This document shows positions 15,678 to 24,225 of a stretch of DNA of 64,000 nt, in pieces. The stretch is from contig MFFN01000006.1 in NCBI GenBank assembly GCA_001777915.1, forward strand, positions 338,935 through 402,934, given 5' to 3'. The stretch comes from Candidatus Edwardsbacteria bacterium RifOxyA12_full_54_48. GTDB lineage: Bacteria > Edwardsbacteria > AC1 > EtOH8. A program made the translations under genes and the position numbers. The stretch's first letter is position 1, and each line of letters starts with the position of its first letter. The notes under the pieces are model-generated. The model did not search any database and was not told where the DNA came from. It saw only the letters and a program-made list of their open reading frames with translations.

Positions 15678-16361
15678 TTACTGCACCCCCACCTTGAACA
15701 ACCCGCCCACCGCCGACAGGATCAGAATGAAGGCCGCCCAACAGCCGAACACCGTCCAGTAGCTTTTTTTGCGGGGCGCCCCGGAGAAGACCGAAAAGCC
15801 GATGGCCATCACCACCAGCATCCAGAGGGTGAAGAAGTCGATATGGTTCAACAGTCTAACCAGGAAGCCTTCCTCCATCTCGGCCGGGAGCATCAAACCC
15901 AATGAGGTGCTGACCTTGGCGGTCTCCTTCAGGAACATCAGCGGGACCTTGAGGATGGCTCCGGGAATGCCGATCAGCGAACTGTATACTGCGGCGGTGA
16001 ACATCTGTTTAAAATCGGCCTTGTGGCCCAGCATGGAGAATATCCACCAGAAGATCAGCCCGATCAGCAGCAGCCCGGCCGGCATCAGGATCAGGTTGCT
16101 GGCCAGCCCGGCGATCAGGGGGATGGGCCCGCTCATCCTGGCCTGGATGGCCTCCACCTGCTCCGCCGGGATGTCGGGATTGCCGGCGATCTTGGCCGCC
16201 TGCTCCGGCATTATTATGGTGGGCAGGATGATGGCCGTCACCATCAGGGTGAAGACCACGCTGACGATCAGGGGTATCAGCCAGCGGGGCTGGTCCTTCA
16301 TTCCTTCAAAGACCTTGTCCGGCTGGTAATAGATGCCCAGAATGTCGTTCAACCATTTCAT
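15678..16361 (-). CDS. YIP1-family membrane protein
   Basis: This integral membrane protein of 227 residues has about five hydrophobic helices (for example WLIPLIVSVVFTLMVTAIIL and LILMPAGLLLIGLIFWWIF). The N-terminus WLNDILGIYYQPDKVFEGM and the central helix-GHKADFKQMFTAAVYSS pattern fit the Yip1 domain. The bacterial members have no established function. It stands alone, upstream of the SRP RNA on the same strand. Confidence 0.8.
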   Translation of the reverse strand: MKWLNDILGIYYQPDKVFEGMKDQPRWLIPLIVSVVFTLMVTAIILPTIIMPEQAAKIAGNPDIPAEQVEAIQARMSGPIPLIAGLASNLILMPAGLLLIGLIFWWIFSMLGHKADFKQMFTAAVYSSLIGIPGAILKVPLMFLKETAKVSTSLGLMLPAEMEEGFLVRLLNHIDFFTLWMLVVMAIGFSVFSGAPRKKSYWTVFGCWAAFILILSAVGGLFKVGVQ

Positions 16362-16398
16362 GCTATTCTCCTTCCTTAGGTTAAATAACCCTAGGTTT

Positions 16399-16485
16399 TG
16401 TCATTCCTGCGAAACCTGTCCTCGCGGAGGCGGGGAGCAGGAATCCATATTCTTAGTTGGATTCCCAGAAATCAGTAATCCAGGG
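16399..16485. repeat. dispersed palindromic repeat, family E, copy 2
   Basis: It begins tgtcattcctgcgaaa and contains gcaggaatcca and a further ggattccc block. It lies between asd and the YIP1 gene, and the spacer 16362-16651 otherwise holds only repeat copies. Confidence 0.55.
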
Positions 16486-16572
16486 CTTCATCCCTCACAC
16501 AAAGGCACAGAGACACAGAGTTTTGTTTAATATTTTAGCGCCATTATGTATGTCTATCAGATAAAAATGATC

Positions 16573-16631
16573 GTGTCATTCCCGCGAAGACGGGAATCCA
16601 AGCCTGGATGCCCATTTCCACGAGCATGACA
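16573..16631. repeat. dispersed palindromic repeat, family E, copy 3
   Basis: It starts gtgtcattcccgcgaagacgggaatcca and ends with cgagcatgaca as imperfect inverted terminus. Confidence 0.55.
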
Positions 16632-16651
16632 ACTGCGGTAGTTGCTGTTTT

Positions 16652-17671
16652 CTATATTTTATCTTTGATTTTTAATTTCAATAACAATTCCGCTATCTGC
16701 ACGGCATTGGTAGCCGCGCCTTTGCGCAGGTTGTCCGCCACCACCCACATCACAAAGGCATTCTTTTTAAAAGGATCGGGCCGCAATCGGCCGACATAGG
16801 TCAGGTCCGAATCCTTCAATTCCGCCGGGGTGATGTAATCCTTGTTGTTGAAAACCACGCCCGGCGCCTTGGCCAGCAATTGTTCGATCTGCTTTAAAGT
16901 GCAGTTCTTCCCGGTCTCGAAATAGACCGACTCCGAATGCCCGGTCAGCACCGGGACCCTGACCGTGGTGGCGTTGACGGCGATATTTTTATCGTGCAGT
17001 ATCTTCTGGGTCTCGCGCACCATCTTCCACTCCTCGCCGCTGTAGCCCAGCTGGGAGAAGTCGGATATCTGAGGTATCACATTGAAGGCAATCTGCCTGG
17101 CAAAGATTTGATTTTTGATTTTTGATTTTTGATTTTTGATTTCATCTTCAAGAGTCTTCGCCCCCCCCCTCCCCGCTCCCGACACCGCCTGATAGGTGGA
17201 CACCACGATCCGCCTGACCCGGTATTTTTTATATATGGGCGCCAGGGCCACCACCATCTGGATGGTGGAGCAGTTGGGATTGGCTATCAGCCCTTGGTGT
17301 TTTTTGACGTCCTGAGGGTTGACCTCGGGAACGATCAGCGGGATTTTTGGATCCATCCTGAAGTCGGAGCCGTTGTCGATCACCACCGCCCCGGCCGCGA
17401 TGGCCTTTTGGGCATACCGCCGACTGGCGCCCTTCTCACCTTCGGTGCCGGCAAAGAACACGACGCCGCAGCCGGAGAAGTCGGCCCGCTCCACCGAGGC
17501 CACCGGATAATTTTTCCCCTTGAATTTGATCCGCCGTCCGTCCGACCGGCTGGAGGCCCACAATCTGAGCCCGGCCAGGGGAAAGCTTCTTTCCGCCAGA
17601 ACCTGGAGTATGGTCTGCCCCACCAGCCCGGTGGCGCCCACCAAACCTATTGTCATCGGTCCCTGGGTCAT
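16652..17671 (-). CDS. asd: aspartate-semialdehyde dehydrogenase
   Basis: It reduces aspartyl phosphate to aspartate semialdehyde for lysine/diaminopimelate, threonine and methionine. It is 339 residues long, with the NADP-binding GLVGATGLVGQ at 8-18, the catalytic Cys in NPNCSTIQM near 134, and the substrate-binding region VRVPVLTGHSESV near 243. The coding region carries two slippage-prone tracts: a run of nine G on the coding strand (17161-17169) and a 7-base tandem repeat encoding KNQKSKIKNQ (17105-17142). Its ATG overlaps the upstream small gene by four bases, and lysC lies just beyond. Confidence 0.96.
   Translation of the reverse strand: MTQGPMTIGLVGATGLVGQTILQVLAERSFPLAGLRLWASSRSDGRRIKFKGKNYPVASVERADFSGCGVVFFAGTEGEKGASRRYAQKAIAAGAVVIDNGSDFRMDPKIPLIVPEVNPQDVKKHQGLIANPNCSTIQMVVALAPIYKKYRVRRIVVSTYQAVSGAGRGGAKTLEDEIKNQKSKIKNQIFARQIAFNVIPQISDFSQLGYSGEEWKMVRETQKILHDKNIAVNATTVRVPVLTGHSESVYFETGKNCTLKQIEQLLAKAPGVVFNNKDYITPAELKDSDLTYVGRLRPDPFKKNAFVMWVVADNLRKGAATNAVQIAELLLKLKIKDKI
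17105..17142. repeat. heptanucleotide tandem repeat within asd
   Basis: About five perfect copies of gattttt lie in frame in asd, in a variable surface region of the protein. Because the unit is not a multiple of three, gain or loss of a single unit would shift the frame. A C9 run lies 18 bases to the right. Confidence 0.8.
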
Positions 17672-17904
17672 TCCAGCGGTCTGGATTTAAGGGCCACCTC
17701 GGCCATCACCAGGATGGAGCACTTGCCCATGACCTCCTCTTCGGCCGGACCGTCATTGGCCTTATTCACCCCCAGCAGGGCGGTGAATCTCTTGGGCTCC
17801 TGGCTGCTTTCCGGCAGAAGTGAGCCGTCCACCCAGAAACTGCACTTCTCCTTGATGCACTCCGATTCCTCGGGCTTCCTGATGAACCTGATGGGACAGA
17901 TCAT
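17668..17904 (-). CDS. small cysteine-containing protein of unknown function
   Basis: This is a 78-residue frame. It begins MICPIRFIRKPEESECIKEKCSF and contains four Cys in total (C3, C16, C21 and GKC near 61), which could bind a metal. The end overlaps the asd start by four bases (ATGA), which supports it as a real, translationally coupled gene between lysC and asd. I do not recognise the family. Confidence 0.55.
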   Translation of the reverse strand: MICPIRFIRKPEESECIKEKCSFWVDGSLLPESSQEPKRFTALLGVNKANDGPAEEEVMGKCSILVMAEVALKSRPLE

Positions 17905-17988
17905 GGTGGTCCTCCAATTATTGGTTGGGAAAAGACTGCGTTACCTTTGCCACGCTTGCCCGCCTGCCGTTGGCCGAGTTGCCGTTGT

Positions 17989-18030
17989 CTCGATACGCTT
18001 TAATGCTACTCGACAACCGGCAGTATCGAG
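17989..18030. repeat. dispersed palindromic repeat, family D, copy 1
   Basis: tctcgatacg at the left and cagtatcgag at the right flank ctactcgacaaccgg. Relatives lie at 27430-27540 and 42758-42810. The spacer 17905-18148 holds nothing else recognisable. Confidence 0.6.
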
Positions 18031-18148
18031 GATCGGTAGGCACTGAAACACGGAATTTATGAATATATTTTTGGGGTTGTCAACTGAAACTTAGAAATAT
18101 TCCCTGTTTCCAAAATTTCCGTGATTCCGTGGTTAACCCCGGGAAGGG

Positions 18149-19354
18149 TTATCCGATAAAACTCTTGTGCAAAGCCAGCACCGCCTTCTCGATGTCCTGG
18201 CGGGACACGAAGCAGGTAAGCTTGGTCTGGCTGGTGGTCATGCCCTCGATGTGGATCTTCATTTTTCCCAGCTGGGCCAGCATCTTGGCCATCACCGCCG
18301 GCTCGCTGCCCACCCCGCTGCCGATCAGCGACACCGCGCCGATGTCGTCATTGAGGTACAGCCCGGCCCCCTTCATCTTCCTCAGATCCTTCTCCATGAT
18401 CTCTTTGGCCGCCTTGAGGTCCGTCTGGTTGACGATGAAATTGAGGTCGGTCTTATCCTTGTCTCCCCCGCCGTGGAAGTAGGACCGGATGTTTATCCCG
18501 GCCCCGGCCAGCTGGGTGACCACCTGGCTCAGCAGGACGCTCCTGCGGGGCACCGCCTTCATGGCCAGCATGGCCAAAAATTTATCGTGGGCAATGGCTT
18601 TGACGACCACCCTCTCCATCTTAGAACCTTTCCCTACTGTCGTTCCCGGTTTGTTATCAAAACTGCTGCGGCAGACCAGCGGCATTCTGTACTTGGCGGC
18701 CAGCTCCACCGCCCGCAAATGAAGAACCTGAGCCCCGCAGCTGGACAGCTCCAGCATCTCATCGAATGATATCCGTTTTATCGGCCGGGCGGTTTTGACC
18801 AGCCGGGGGTCGGCCGAAAAAATGCCGGAAAAGTCGCTGTAGATCTCGCAGGTGTCGGCCTCCAGGGCCACCGCCAGGGCCACCGCGGTGGTGTCCGAGC
18901 CGCCCCGCCCCAGGGTGGTGATCTCCCGCGCCAAACTGACCCCCTGGAACCCGGCCACGATCACTATGCTATCATTTTTAAGGGAATCTTTCAAGCGGTC
19001 CGGTTTTATTTCCAGGATCTTGGCCCGGGTGTGGCTGGAGTCGGTGATGATGCCCACCTGCGACCCAGTGAAGGATACCGCCTTTTCGTTCAGCGAATGG
19101 ATGGCCATAGCCAGCAGGGCCATGGATATCCGCTCGCCGGTGGTCAGCAGCATATCCATCTCGCGGCGGGGCGGGTCGGAGGATATCTGGCGGGCCAGGG
19201 CGGTGAGGTCGTCGGTGGTGTCGGCCATGGCCGAGACGACCACCACCACTTTGTTGCCCCGGCGCTTGGCCCGGACGATCCGGGCGGCCACCGCCTTGAT
19301 GCGCCGGACGTTGGAGACCGAGCTGCCTCCGTATTTTTGGACGATTATCGGCAT
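18149..19354 (-). CDS. lysC: aspartate kinase
   Basis: It phosphorylates aspartate at the head of the lysine/threonine/methionine pathway. It is 401 residues with the N-terminal kinase signature [15 protein letters not shown] (4-18), [13 protein letters not shown] near 145, and tandem ACT domains from about residue 265, where allosteric amino-acid feedback would act. It stands in a cluster with asd. Its first 55 coding bases are duplicated, with damage, at 21400-21454 on the far side of an accessory insert. Confidence 0.97.
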   Translation of the reverse strand: MPIIVQKYGGSSVSNVRRIKAVAARIVRAKRRGNKVVVVVSAMADTTDDLTALARQISSDPPRREMDMLLTTGERISMALLAMAIHSLNEKAVSFTGSQVGIITDSSHTRAKILEIKPDRLKDSLKNDSIVIVAGFQGVSLAREITTLGRGGSDTTAVALAVALEADTCEIYSDFSGIFSADPRLVKTARPIKRISFDEMLELSSCGAQVLHLRAVELAAKYRMPLVCRSSFDNKPGTTVGKGSKMERVVVKAIAHDKFLAMLAMKAVPRRSVLLSQVVTQLAGAGINIRSYFHGGGDKDKTDLNFIVNQTDLKAAKEIMEKDLRKMKGAGLYLNDDIGAVSLIGSGVGSEPAVMAKMLAQLGKMKIHIEGMTTSQTKLTCFVSRQDIEKAVLALHKSFIG

Positions 19355-19420
19355 ATATTTGATATTATCATAAATGAATATAAATGTTTTAAATTAACCG
19401 GTTTCCCTTTATTTTACTCT

Positions 19421-20536
19421 TTATTTTTTTCTATTATGGTAGTTGTCTTGTGCCTCTTTATCTAATTTATTTGCCAATGAAAGAACATCAATATTAGTTT
19501 CTTTAAAATTTGAACCCAGGAAAGCACCCCTAAAGAATCGCGAAATAGACATTTTCTGATTGTCAGTTTGAATCCATTCATTTCTATCTCTATACCAACA
19601 ATAACAAAGCAATAGATTGTAGGATTTTTCTTCAAGTATTTTACCATTATCTTCAATTGCCTTAACAGTATTGAGCATATCCGTTTGCTGTATCATATTG
19701 TATTCCCCATTTGAACGCGAATCATAATCATTCACTGTAAAACAGCCGTAAAAGACCTCGCGATATTTTTTTTGATTCTTTTTATAAAGAATAGCAGAGC
19801 AAAATGATCTTATAACTAATGAATTAGATTTTAGGCTATCTTGGAGAATTTTCTCATCTTCTCTGCTAATATTCGTGGATGAATATTTATTCAAGTTATT
19901 TAATGTAATGATATCGTTCTGTTCTGGATAATTAAATAACGTCGTATCAATTTGCCTTTCAAAAAATGCCTTCTCGGATTTTGTCAATTCCTTTTGCCAT
20001 TTCTTGCTATTCATCAAGGTCTTTAAGGCCGGTTTTAATTCTTCGTTTTTTATTAAGCTATAATTATTATTCGTCCACTGGCCATTGGCAATGCAGTATT
20101 CCAGATACTGCAGAGAGGACTCGGCCTTTCCTCCCAGCGAATAGCCCCGGGTTATCAAGAATGGTATGCCGTTAATGATTTCGATTGGTTCTGACGGCCA
20201 ATCCTTATAGCCGGTGTTGCCGATAAAACCGGCGGTGCCGATGAGCGGTCTTCTTAAAACCGTGTTTTTCTTTCCTTGGAATAACAGTCTGGTTAAAATT
20301 ATTATCTGGTCCTCATATTTATTGGTTCCGGCACATTCCTTAAGGATCTCTATCGCTTTGGTCCGGTCCAGAGACTGAATGTAGCCGGCCAATGAAAGGT
20401 ACGGGCTGCATTTGTAATTTTCGGAATTAATGGAAGAGCATTGGTCGATCAGGAATTGAAATCTATCACTTTCTTTTTGTCCGAATGATGTGCCGGTTAA
20501 GATCGTTACAAATAATAGCGTCAATAGCTTTTTCAT
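19421..20536 (-). CDS. secreted protein of unknown function
   Basis: This 371-residue protein has a signal peptide (MKKLLTLLFVTILTGTSFG, cleavage near 19). I recognise no domain. The N-terminal third is in GC-balanced DNA, whereas everything left of about 20080 is strongly AT-rich and Asn/Lys/Ile-rich, so the gene may be a chimera or under relaxed composition. It lies between lysC and the duplicated lysC 5' fragment, as part of accessory insert A, together with the phosphoesterase gene upstream. Confidence 0.65.
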   Translation of the reverse strand: MKKLLTLLFVTILTGTSFGQKESDRFQFLIDQCSSINSENYKCSPYLSLAGYIQSLDRTKAIEILKECAGTNKYEDQIIILTRLLFQGKKNTVLRRPLIGTAGFIGNTGYKDWPSEPIEIINGIPFLITRGYSLGGKAESSLQYLEYCIANGQWTNNNYSLIKNEELKPALKTLMNSKKWQKELTKSEKAFFERQIDTTLFNYPEQNDIITLNNLNKYSSTNISREDEKILQDSLKSNSLVIRSFCSAILYKKNQKKYREVFYGCFTVNDYDSRSNGEYNMIQQTDMLNTVKAIEDNGKILEEKSYNLLLCYCWYRDRNEWIQTDNQKMSISRFFRGAFLGSNFKETNIDVLSLANKLDKEAQDNYHNRKK

Positions 20537-20604
20537 GCTTGTTCCTTTTTTAAAATTACCAGCACCTGCCTCCGTACTTTAGTTGCCTGATTTCACATAT
20601 AATA

Positions 20605-21345
20605 TCATGACAAATAACCGGAACTCAAGGCCTTCTCCCAATCAGGCCTGTTTTGCTTTCCGGCCTGCCGGGCGGCTTTGTCCCAATCGTATTTTAATGC
20701 GATGAACTCCAGCGCCCACTTTCCTTCTTCAAGATCAATGACGGCATACCGGGCGTGGGGAGAGCCCGTTTCCACCATATGTCCATCGGCCCCTTCCTCG
20801 ACATAGGCCTGCAACCCCAGACTGCCCGGGTTGATTATGGTGGTCTCGTCGTCGAGCCTTACGCATCTTGGGGTATGCGAATGGCCGCAAAGCATCAGGG
20901 GGGTTCTTTGATCCCCGACCCTGGCCACTATCTCCTCCCGGCTTGACAAATGGATCCTGTTGTTCCCGATGGTCTCCAGCAGGTATTGTTTTTCATCCCC
21001 GGGGGAGCCGTGAAAGGCGGAGATTCCATCACCGATCCGGGTGAACGATTGTTGTTGTTCAAGCCATTTCAAATCATCGAAGGAAAGTCTTTCCCGGGCA
21101 AAGCGGTCGGATAGTCCCAGCTGTTCCGGGGTTTGGCTGACGATCCGCTGGTCGTGATCACCGTTCAGGTTCACCCAGCTGTTGCCCTTCAGCACCTCCA
21201 TGGTCTCCTTGGGCCATAACGGCCCGGAGACATTGTCCCCCAGGTTGACCACCTCGGTTATCTTCCTGCGTTTAATATCATCCAGAAAGGCTTCCAGGGC
21301 ACAAATATTGCCATGAATATCCGCCACAACGGCAAACCGGTTCAT
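20605..21345 (-). CDS. calcineurin-like metallophosphoesterase (YfcE/MJ0936-like)
   Basis: This 246-residue protein has the full metallophosphoesterase motif series: DIHGN (9-13), GDNVSG (about 37), NGDHD (about 61), HGSPGD (about 113), GHSHTPR (about 155) and the NPGSLG signature of the YfcE-like group. It probably hydrolyses a phosphodiester or a phosphorylated metabolite in the cytoplasm; the substrate is unknown. It is the upstream gene of insert A, with a normal ATG and AGGTGACG just before it. Confidence 0.88.
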   Translation of the reverse strand: MNRFAVVADIHGNICALEAFLDDIKRRKITEVVNLGDNVSGPLWPKETMEVLKGNSWVNLNGDHDQRIVSQTPEQLGLSDRFARERLSFDDLKWLEQQQSFTRIGDGISAFHGSPGDEKQYLLETIGNNRIHLSSREEIVARVGDQRTPLMLCGHSHTPRCVRLDDETTIINPGSLGLQAYVEEGADGHMVETGSPHARYAVIDLEEGKWALEFIALKYDWDKAARQAGKQNRPDWEKALSSGYLS

Positions 21346-21399
21346 GCGTCACCTGTAAAATAAAATCAGATCGGTGTATTTCCGAGGCAAGGTTTTCTG

Positions 21400-21454
21400 C
21401 CGCCTTGATGCGCCGGACGTTGGAGAGCTAACCGCCTCCGTATTTTTGGACTAT
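21400..21454 (-). pseudogene. duplicated 5' fragment of lysC
   Basis: Fifty of 55 bases match the start of lysC at 19291-19345. Translation gives IVQKYGG, then a Gly and a TAG stop, then LSNVRRIKA, so it is non-functional. Orientation is the same as lysC. It marks the right border of insert A (19355-21399). Confidence 0.85.
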
Positions 21455-21476
21455 GAAAAGTATTCCTTTCCAGGCA

Positions 21477-22043
21477 TCAGATCGTGCTGAATTGAATTTG
21501 GGCCGTGGCCATCCTTGAATAAAAATCCAGTTCCTTTCTTCGTTTTCCCGAATAATCGATCAAACGATCAAGTCCCGTCCAGAGGCAGAACCATCCGCCC
21601 GGCTCGAATAACACCAGGAGCAGCTGAAGGTAGTATCTTTCCGAATTTAAAAAAGTGATGTAACTGGCAAAGATCATCAAGGCAATGCCCGATAGGGTCA
21701 AAATGACGGCATTGCGGATTCCATTTTGCCTTTCTTTCTTAAATTGGTTGCATCTTTCCGTGAAATAAAGCTGCAGGCGGACGGCGATTATTTCTTCATC
21801 CTGTTCGTTTCTTGTTCCGGCCGGCAGCTGCAGCCGCAGGATCATTTCTTTCCCTTGCTGGTCGGCAACCACTTTCCTGACCTGGGCGATGAAATCGTCC
21901 GATACGGTGCGTTTAAGATACGATCTGGGATCGAAATCGGAAAACAATTCATCCAGGGAGTCCAGCCAAATGTTGACCACGTCCCGCTTGGAGGTGGTTT
22001 TATCCCGATCACTGTTTTCCGGGGATTTGTTCGGTTGATCCAT
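21477..22043 (-). CDS. small membrane protein of unknown function
   Basis: This 188-residue protein has a charged N-terminal half and two hydrophobic helices (NAVILTLSGIALMIFASYITFL near 112-133, and YLQLLLVLFEPGGWFCLW near 140-157), followed by a basic tail. No family is recognised. It lies between the duplicated lysC fragment and the duplicated atpK fragment. That makes it the segment that probably neighboured both core genes before the two inserts arose. Confidence 0.6.
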   Translation of the reverse strand: MDQPNKSPENSDRDKTTSKRDVVNIWLDSLDELFSDFDPRSYLKRTVSDDFIAQVRKVVADQQGKEMILRLQLPAGTRNEQDEEIIAVRLQLYFTERCNQFKKERQNGIRNAVILTLSGIALMIFASYITFLNSERYYLQLLLVLFEPGGWFCLWTGLDRLIDYSGKRRKELDFYSRMATAQIQFSTI

Positions 22044-22312
22044 GGTATAACCATCTTATCTGAAGTTATTAATGGGGTCAGTAAATAAGTAAGAATTTTA
22101 TTAGGAGTCCATGAAACCACTTGTAGTGAGTATGCCGAACTATGAACACTTAACTGTAAAAACCCTATCGATTCCTGCGTTCTACACCTGCGCTTTGCTT
22201 CGGCGCACAGGCTGGCTTCCTTATAGAATAAATCCATTTGTCTTCGGGCATTAGGCAATTAATTAAGTGCTCTGGTAAATAATGATGTTTTTTTATAGAA
22301 AACAGGCCTTAT

Positions 22313-22378
22313 CTATTTCAAAATAAACGTCATCACCAGTGCGAACACTGCATATGTCTCCGACATGGCTCCGGCCAC
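22313..22378 (-). pseudogene. duplicated 3' end of the V-ATPase K subunit gene
   Basis: The last 21 codons of atpK are present (AGAMSETYAVFALVMTFILK and TAG). Compared with 25078-25143 about ten codons differ, nine of them synonymously; the one amino-acid change is Pro to Ser. Upstream of it the gene is replaced by a triplet repeat. It is the left border of insert B (22379-25077). Confidence 0.88.
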
Positions 22379-22465
22379 CACCATCATCATCATCGCCATC
22401 GCCATCGTCGTCGTCGTCAACGTCATCGTCGTCGCCACCACCATCATCATGATGATGGTCACCTC
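22375..22465. repeat. imperfect CAT/CGT/CAC trinucleotide tract
   Basis: Runs of cat, cgt, cgc and cac triplets extend for about 90 bp directly from the atpK fragment. The minus-strand frame reads as Met/Thr/Val/Ala-rich low-complexity sequence in phase with the fragment. I see no gene in 22044-22312. Confidence 0.75.
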
Positions 22466-22481
22466 TATTTCTATTTTTAAC

Positions 22482-22618
22482 ATAGACACCATGTCTATCT
22501 CAATGTCTATGTTTATCATTAAAACCTATCGCGACACGATGTCGCGATTAATGTCTCGATGTAAATTGCCCCTATTCCCTCGTCATTTCAATATCATCTT
22601 CAACATGGACATTATGTC
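22482..22618. repeat. cluster of short GACA-nnn-TGTC palindromes
   Basis: Three hairpins share a GACA..ATGTC centre: 22482-22498 (atagaca, TGTCTAT arms), 22529-22547 (tcgcgaca, TGTCGCGA arms) and 22608-22618 (gacattatgtc). The last 11-mer also forms the core of the terminator at 12011-12045. They lie just downstream of the deaminase-fusion gene. Confidence 0.6.
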
Positions 22619-22629
22619 TATGTTAATGT

Positions 22630-24144
22630 CTATGTTACAGTGTACTTCAGTTTTGGCGACTTGGGTTTCTCTCCATTCGTTTTCACAAGTTTAAGCTTGA
22701 GCATTTTGCTTAGATGTCTGCTTGTCTGTCTTGAGGTGATTTTCATGTGTGTGGCATATTCTTTTGCTGACACTACTTCCTTACCTTTTATCCATTCATA
22801 GCCTTCAAATTCTTCACCGGTAAGTTTGCCCATTGCTTTACTGCCTGCCTTTTTCACTGCCTCAACCGTTCTTGGGAAAGTCACAACCACATTCAAACCA
22901 TCATACTCAATTATCGGCAATGGCAGATTATACTTAGCCCTGATGGATTTAAAAGTGTCCATCCCCAAACCAACTTCTTCCATGTAGTCCATTTCATTGA
23001 ATACAAAGGTAAGTTTCTTGTTGCGGCTGTATGAGGTGGCAGTAAAATTCTTCATTGCCTCAATGGTAATTGGCGGAAAAGGTTCGCCTGGGCTCTTAAC
23101 AACAATCCTATCCTCGTACACTTCAAGTTGAACTTTCGCACCATCCCTGGAATAGTCACGATGTGTAATGGCGTTTATAACTGCTTCCCTGATTACTGGA
23201 ATAGGAAAGGATGGAACATGCACGGCCTTGAATGTTGTACGATCAATACTTGCAGGCAAAACTTTTCTCAACCAGGCTTCCACCTGATCGGGTAAAAGCA
23301 CTAACGCGTCATCAAAAGTCTTTGTATCTGTTTTCCCATCAGCATAATTCACTTTGGCCTTAATGCCCGCCTGTGGAAATTTATTCCGCGGCGATTTGCC
23401 AAAGAGCAAAATGGCGTTGCCGGTTGGTAAATAAGTTTTTTTCTTTGAGTCATATTCCAGCAAGTCCATTTCCTTCAATTCTTGAATAAATGCGGCTGAC
23501 CTCGGTTTGTATTTTCTTTTTGATTCGTTCAGGAAATTTTGTAGTGCCTCATCCGACAAGCTGTCCATGTTTGTTGAAGCAGCCCGCTCATCCAAGTGGG
23601 CAGCAGGCTTATTCTTAGCCTGCTTCTCTTCCTCGTTCTTCATGTATGCCCATTTCATAAATTTCTTATTCACATCCTCTATCTCCTTATGAAACTGAGG
23701 AGAGAATTGGTGGACCTTTACCCCGTTTTCTACTAAGTAATCAATTCCCCCGTGGTCGACTTTTGGATTCTTGTCCTCAATGCCAAACCACAAGTCGGAA
23801 ATCCGGGCATTTACGATACGTTCTGCGCAACTTACTTTCGGAGCGTTGCGGGCACCGGGGGCGCATGGCTCAAGCGTAGCAAATAACCAACAACCGGATA
23901 CCTCACGGTGACGATTCTTTTTGTCAAGCACCGTATATTCCGCATGGTCCCCTTCTCGATATTCGCCTCGATATGCAGTCTCAACCGATCCGTCTGGAAA
24001 AACAAGCACCGCACCCACATACGGGCTCGGATCATTCTTCTTGCGTTCAGGTATGGATTTTTTCATTACCTCCACTGCAAGCTTCATGTATTCCTTTGGG
24101 TCCTTTCGGCCGCTAACTGCTTTTGACTTTGCCATATTTGTCAA
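22630..24144 (-). CDS. RibD-like deaminase fused to COG2865-type GHKL ATPase and winged helix
   Basis: The 504-residue protein has three parts. Residues 15-150 form a RibD-type zinc deaminase: PYVGAVLV, the HAE ligand/catalytic site in GDHAEYTVLD, LEPC and a second Cys in APKVSC, then IEDKNPKVDHGG. Residues about 200-430 match the C-terminal part of Schlafen/RecG-related COG2865 proteins: ILLFGKSPRNKFP, VIREAVINAITHRDYS and EVYEDRIVVKSPGEPFP (GHKL-type ATP site). The tail is a winged helix (ITSRQTSRHLSKMLKL). The AlbA_2 domain normally at the N-terminus of COG2865 proteins is absent, and the deaminase occupies its place. The substrate may be a nucleotide or nucleic-acid base; a defence or regulatory role is inference. 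The gene lies in insert B. Confidence 0.85.
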   Translation of the reverse strand: MTNMAKSKAVSGRKDPKEYMKLAVEVMKKSIPERKKNDPSPYVGAVLVFPDGSVETAYRGEYREGDHAEYTVLDKKNRHREVSGCWLFATLEPCAPGARNAPKVSCAERIVNARISDLWFGIEDKNPKVDHGGIDYLVENGVKVHQFSPQFHKEIEDVNKKFMKWAYMKNEEEKQAKNKPAAHLDERAASTNMDSLSDEALQNFLNESKRKYKPRSAAFIQELKEMDLLEYDSKKKTYLPTGNAILLFGKSPRNKFPQAGIKAKVNYADGKTDTKTFDDALVLLPDQVEAWLRKVLPASIDRTTFKAVHVPSFPIPVIREAVINAITHRDYSRDGAKVQLEVYEDRIVVKSPGEPFPPITIEAMKNFTATSYSRNKKLTFVFNEMDYMEEVGLGMDTFKSIRAKYNLPLPIIEYDGLNVVVTFPRTVEAVKKAGSKAMGKLTGEEFEGYEWIKGKEVVSAKEYATHMKITSRQTSRHLSKMLKLKLVKTNGEKPKSPKLKYTVT

Positions 24145-24225
24145 TCTCGTCGTTTATGAGCTTTATTGTAGCCAGAATATCGGACATTCAAATTAATCCT
24201 TCATTTGAATGAATATTAAAATACG

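Noticed and set aside
19355-21399. Insertion sequence between the lysC copies
   Set aside because: No transposase or terminal inverted repeats are visible; the genes are a phosphoesterase and a secreted protein.
22375-22640. Possible CRISPR array
   Set aside because: The repeats are triplets and short unequal hairpins; there are no 20-40 bp direct repeats with regular unique spacers.
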